Part shown: piece after piece, positions 61,615-64,000 of the stretch
Position numbering within the stretch: position 1 is the stretch's first letter
How the letters are laid out: each line of letters starts with the position of its first letter
Source of the DNA: Pseudomonas asplenii
Lineage (GTDB): Bacteria > Pseudomonadota > Gammaproteobacteria > Pseudomonadales > Pseudomonadaceae
Length of the DNA stretch: 64,000 nucleotides
Assembly: GCF_001293465.1 (NCBI RefSeq)
Contig: NZ_JSYZ01000007.1
Coordinates: 105,114-169,113, forward strand
Direction of reading: 5' to 3'
Made by a program: the position numbers and the translations under genes
Notes under the pieces: generated by a model
Databases searched by the model: none
Told to the model about the DNA's origin: nothing
Seen by the model: only the letters and a program-made list of their open reading frames with translations

Positions 61615-62193
61615 TTGCCTACACCTCCACTTCGCCAGATCCGCGCGCAGTACGACGAGCAGACCATTCGCGTCTACCAGGCCTATTCGGACTCCATCGC
61701 CGAGGCCGCCCTCGCCCACGGGACCTTCGTCTCGCCGCCGTTCAAGATGGAACGGATGACCTGGATAAAACCCTCCTTCCTCTGGATGATGTACCGCGCC
61801 GGCTGGGGCCTGAAGGACGCCGGCCAAACCCGCATCCTGGCGATCGACATCACTCACGAAGGCTTCGCCTGGGCCCTGGAACACAGCTGCCCGAGCCACC
61901 CAGAAGAGTCGATGAGCCAGGAACAATGGCAGTCCCTGAAGGACAACTCCCCGGTCCGCATCCAGTGGGACCCGGAGCGTGACCTGCACCTGCAACCGCA
62001 GACCCACCGCGCCATCCAGATCGGCCTGGGCAAGGAAGCTGTCGCGCTTTACGTCAACGAGTGGATACGGAACATCACCGACGTGACCCCGCTGGCTCGC
62101 CATATCCATGGGCTGGTAGCCGGGCACCGGCTTGCCGAGGCACAGCAGGCGCTGCCGGTGGAGGTCGAATACAGACGACCTTCAGTGGCCTGA
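61615..62193 (+). CDS. DUF4291 family protein
   Basis: A 192-residue cytoplasmic protein. The conserved pattern starts RQIRAQYDEQTIRVYQAYSDSIAEAAL and continues MTWIKPSFLWMMYRAGWG and VRIQWDPERDLHL, which I recognise as DUF4291, function unknown. The start is TTG at 61615 with AGGA 7 bases ahead. It is on the same strand as the envelope genes around it, without coupling by overlap. Confidence 0.83.
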   Translation: MPTPPLRQIRAQYDEQTIRVYQAYSDSIAEAALAHGTFVSPPFKMERMTWIKPSFLWMMYRAGWGLKDAGQTRILAIDITHEGFAWALEHSCPSHPEESMSQEQWQSLKDNSPVRIQWDPERDLHLQPQTHRAIQIGLGKEAVALYVNEWIRNITDVTPLARHIHGLVAGHRLAEAQQALPVEVEYRRPSVA

Positions 62194-62244
62194 GCAGTAC
62201 CTTTTCATCATTCAGACGAACATGTTCAAGGATATTCATAAGTC

Positions 62245-62805
62245 ATGAAGAGCCCCAAACTGCTGACCCTCGCTCTCGTCCTGGCATTACCGGCCTGCCA
62301 CTCCAATGTCCGGGACTCTTCGCCCAGCTTCGCGAAGGAGGGTGTGCAACTGGGTCAGAAAAAGGTCGTGGTCGATGCCGAGCACGCCAAGGTGATCCTG
62401 AAGTCATCCGGCAGCACCGCTCCCGTGGAGTATTCGATCAGTCGCGCCAATGACCCCGACCAGCGCCTGGAAGTCCTTGGACGCGTGGTGGACTCGGGCC
62501 GCGGGAAAGTATTTGGCTGGATCGCCAAGCTCAACGAAACCAGCAGCAGCGCGCTGCTGAAGAACTTCCCGCAGTTGGAAGTACAGGCCGATGCCAACCA
62601 ATCGCTGCTGGTATCGGGTTACGGCCGCAGCCTCGGGACCGCCAATCATTATACCTGCGGCCCGATCAACACCCGCTTTACCCCGCAGAGCGGCAAGGTT
62701 TACCTGGTGGAATTCCAGTACATCGAACAGCGCTGTGAACTGCATGTCTATGACGTGACGAAGCCCAAGGAGCGCATTCCTGTGCAGAGTACGCCTTCGA
62801 CGTAA
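62245..62805 (+). CDS. Predicted lipoprotein
   Basis: A 186-residue lipoprotein. The signal ends at lipobox ALPAC. The mature part is beta-rich with no domain I can name; CGPINTRFTPQSGKVYLVEFQYIEQRCELHVYD includes a conserved-looking Cys pair. There is only a weak AAGGA 13 bases upstream of the ATG. Near the three-lipoprotein run, so it may belong to the same envelope theme, but the sequence is unrelated. Confidence 0.75.
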   Translation: MKSPKLLTLALVLALPACHSNVRDSSPSFAKEGVQLGQKKVVVDAEHAKVILKSSGSTAPVEYSISRANDPDQRLEVLGRVVDSGRGKVFGWIAKLNETSSSALLKNFPQLEVQADANQSLLVSGYGRSLGTANHYTCGPINTRFTPQSGKVYLVEFQYIEQRCELHVYDVTKPKERIPVQSTPST

Positions 62806-62958
62806 AAGCTTTGGCGTCTTTCATCGGCTGATGACGAATCGACCTGCATCGCCCCCAACGCCCGCTCAACGAACGAAAGGCTCCATCAGGCGTTCCCCCG
62901 AAGCCTGAGGAACGACCCACGGATGTCCGAACGGGCCGGCCGACTCGGCATTGCGCTT

Positions 62959-63324
62959 TCATGATTTCGTCGCGGCAACTGCCTTATTTTGGGGAGGCCG
63001 TGAATTGACGGCTTCATCCCACTTTTCCGCGAAGCGGTAAAGCGGCAGAAACGCTTGGGTGAGTTCGATGCCCAGCCGGGTTAGGCCATAACCGCTTTTC
63101 CCGGACTCAACGATACCCGCCTCGCGCAGCTCATGAATTCGAGCCTGAAGGACTGTGGGAGAAATCTCACCAGCGGCAGTACGCAGTGCCCTGGAGCTGA
63201 GTTCGCCGCCTTGAAGCTCCCAAAGTATTCGCAAAGCCCATTTTTGCCCCAAAAGATCCAGCAGCGCCATGATAGGCCGGCGTGGGGTTTCAATTGATGG
63301 GCTGGTAGGTCTGTCATCACTCAT
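62959..63324 (-). CDS. HxlR-family regulator
   Basis: A 121-residue winged-helix regulator. ALLDLLGQKWALRILWELQGGELSSRALRTAAGEISPTVL is the HxlR pattern, with the recognition region in SPTVLQARIHELREAGIVE. AAGG precedes the ATG. Divergent from the AhpD-fold gene with 73 bases between starts, and two TGCTAC...GTAGC palindromes in that gap. Many members respond to quinones, thiols or aldehydes, so it likely represses the divergent gene. Confidence 0.9.
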   Translation of the reverse strand: MSDDRPTSPSIETPRRPIMALLDLLGQKWALRILWELQGGELSSRALRTAAGEISPTVLQARIHELREAGIVESGKSGYGLTRLGIELTQAFLPLYRFAEKWDEAVNSRPPQNKAVAATKS

Positions 63325-63340
63325 GCTGATTGGCCTTGAC

Positions 63341-63386
63341 TGCTACGTTTACTGTAGCAATCCTCACTGCTACATTATCAGTAGCG
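63341..63386. promoter_or_regulatory. Twin HxlR-type operators
   Basis: TGCTACGTTTACTGTAGCA (63341-63359) and TGCTACATTATCAGTAGCG (63368-63386) share TGCTAC-N7-GTAGC and lie 27 bp apart, covering the promoter between the two divergent genes. The repeated half-site geometry is strong evidence for a bound regulator. Confidence 0.7.
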
Positions 63387-63397
63387 GAGGATACACC

Positions 63398-63952
63398 ATG
63401 TCACGCATCTCGCCTCTCAGTGCTCCATACCCGCAAGATATCCAAACCGCATTCGATCGAATCATGGGACCGGGCGTACCGCCCCTGGTGCTCTTCTCGA
63501 CCCTTGCAAAGAGCGAACGAGCCTGGCGCAAATTCATGGGAGGCTCGCTGCTGGACGGTTCTGTCCTCACCCTTCGCCAACGGGAGCTGGTGATCAACAG
63601 AGTCTGCGCACGCACGGGGTGCGAGTACGAGTGGGGGGTGCATGTCCTGGCCTTCTCAAAAGCTGCCGGCCTCTCCAGGGAAGACATCGCCGAAACCTTG
63701 CGGTATCCGCTCAATGGGACTCACTGGTCTGCCGATGAGGCGGCCCTGCTAAGCACCATCGACTCTCTGCATGACCGAGCTACGTTGAGCACCGCCGAGT
63801 TCGAACTGGCAAGAGAACACTTGAACGAGGAGCAAATTCTGGAGGTGCTGATGCTCGCCGGCTTCTATCGCACAGTTTCGTACATCGCCAATGGGCTGGA
63901 TCTCCCACTGGAGAAGCACGCAGCCCGATTCAGCGCGTTCAATCCCGGCTGA
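63398..63952 (+). CDS. AhpD-fold / carboxymuconolactone decarboxylase-like protein
   Basis: A 185-residue protein of the CMD/AhpD fold. Helices FSTLAKSERAWRKFMGGSLL and LTLRQRELVINRVCARTGCEYEWGVHVLAFSKAAGLS contain the conserved Cys-rich region. The VCARTGCEYEWGVH block resembles the CxxC-plus-His redox motif of AhpD, here with spacing C-x4-C. Possible function in thiol peroxide reduction or in ring-compound catabolism. GGAGG lies ahead of the ATG at 63398. Probably repressed by the divergent HxlR regulator. The window ends shortly after its stop. Confidence 0.86.
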   Translation: MSRISPLSAPYPQDIQTAFDRIMGPGVPPLVLFSTLAKSERAWRKFMGGSLLDGSVLTLRQRELVINRVCARTGCEYEWGVHVLAFSKAAGLSREDIAETLRYPLNGTHWSADEAALLSTIDSLHDRATLSTAEFELAREHLNEEQILEVLMLAGFYRTVSYIANGLDLPLEKHAARFSAFNPG

Positions 63953-64000
63953 AGGTCAGCTCGCAAGGTGCAGCCCATGGCCTAGGCTATGTACGAAATC

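Noticed and set aside
1..64000. tRNA, rRNA, CRISPR array or prophage
   Set aside because: No cloverleaf-like gene, rRNA segment, spaced direct repeats or phage structural genes were recognised on either strand. A tRNA scan was not possible here.

Overview
The window is about 64 kb of GC-rich chromosome that reads as Pseudomonas, most likely the P. fluorescens/P. putida side of the genus. This rests on recall, not a search. The old yellow enzyme at 58.3 kb matches P. putida XenA very closely as I remember it. The 639-residue chemoreceptor has the size and layout of the HBM receptor McpS. REP/BIME elements of the 'gcgggcttgcccgc' type occur at 26.9 and 48.4 kb. I see no rRNA, tRNA, CRISPR array, prophage or complete IS. 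Most of the window is ordinary accessory metabolism, regulation and envelope genes, with several very regular small operons.

Layout. 0.3-4.8 kb (minus): a fused ATPase-permease importer, its binding protein, a homocysteine S-methyltransferase and MsrA. I read this as a uptake-and-salvage operon for a methylated sulfonium or ammonium compound. 4.9-11.3 kb: zinc alcohol dehydrogenase, secreted lipase, LysR regulator, AEC-type permease, AraC regulator and cupin. 11.3-15.4 kb: codB-pucR-codA, translationally coupled by ATGA overlaps behind a leader that can fold. 15.8-24.4 kb: GNAT, MAPEG and GlxA-type regulator; a DUF2239-DUF1330-hydrolase operon behind twin palindromes; an AraC regulator with two small genes; a DUF3313 lipoprotein; and an HTH-hydrolase-DUF4180 operon behind a perfect 10-bp inverted repeat.

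24.4-34.4 kb: two divergent L,D-transpeptidase-fold proteins, an MFS transporter, the HBM chemoreceptor, a methyltransferase, a fluoride riboswitch with a CLC-F fluoride exporter, and an amidase. 34.6-41.1 kb: a SRPBCC-MarR pair, an AmpD/AmiD-type amidase, an AT-rich lone lipoprotein, about 830 bp without a convincing gene, a DUF1176 protein, a truncated dinB remnant and an MFS exporter. 41.3-51.4 kb: an XRE regulator with two small membrane proteins, a GGDEF enzyme, a BdlA-like PAS-PAS-MCP protein, an AT-rich HTH protein, a MarR-GNAT fusion and a 968-residue GAF-GAF-GGDEF-EAL protein. The last stretch is rich in c-di-GMP genes.

51.7-64 kb: a DHA2 exporter with a divergent LysR; an OsmC-YcaO fusion; an orphan MobH/TraI-type relaxase-like gene; an ArsR-xenA divergent pair around a perfect operator; a run of small lipoproteins and envelope genes; and an HxlR-AhpD-fold pair with twin operators. 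The best candidates for something undescribed are the HTH-hydrolase-DUF4180 operon, the DUF2239 operon, the codB leader, and the fused-transporter/MmuM operon.
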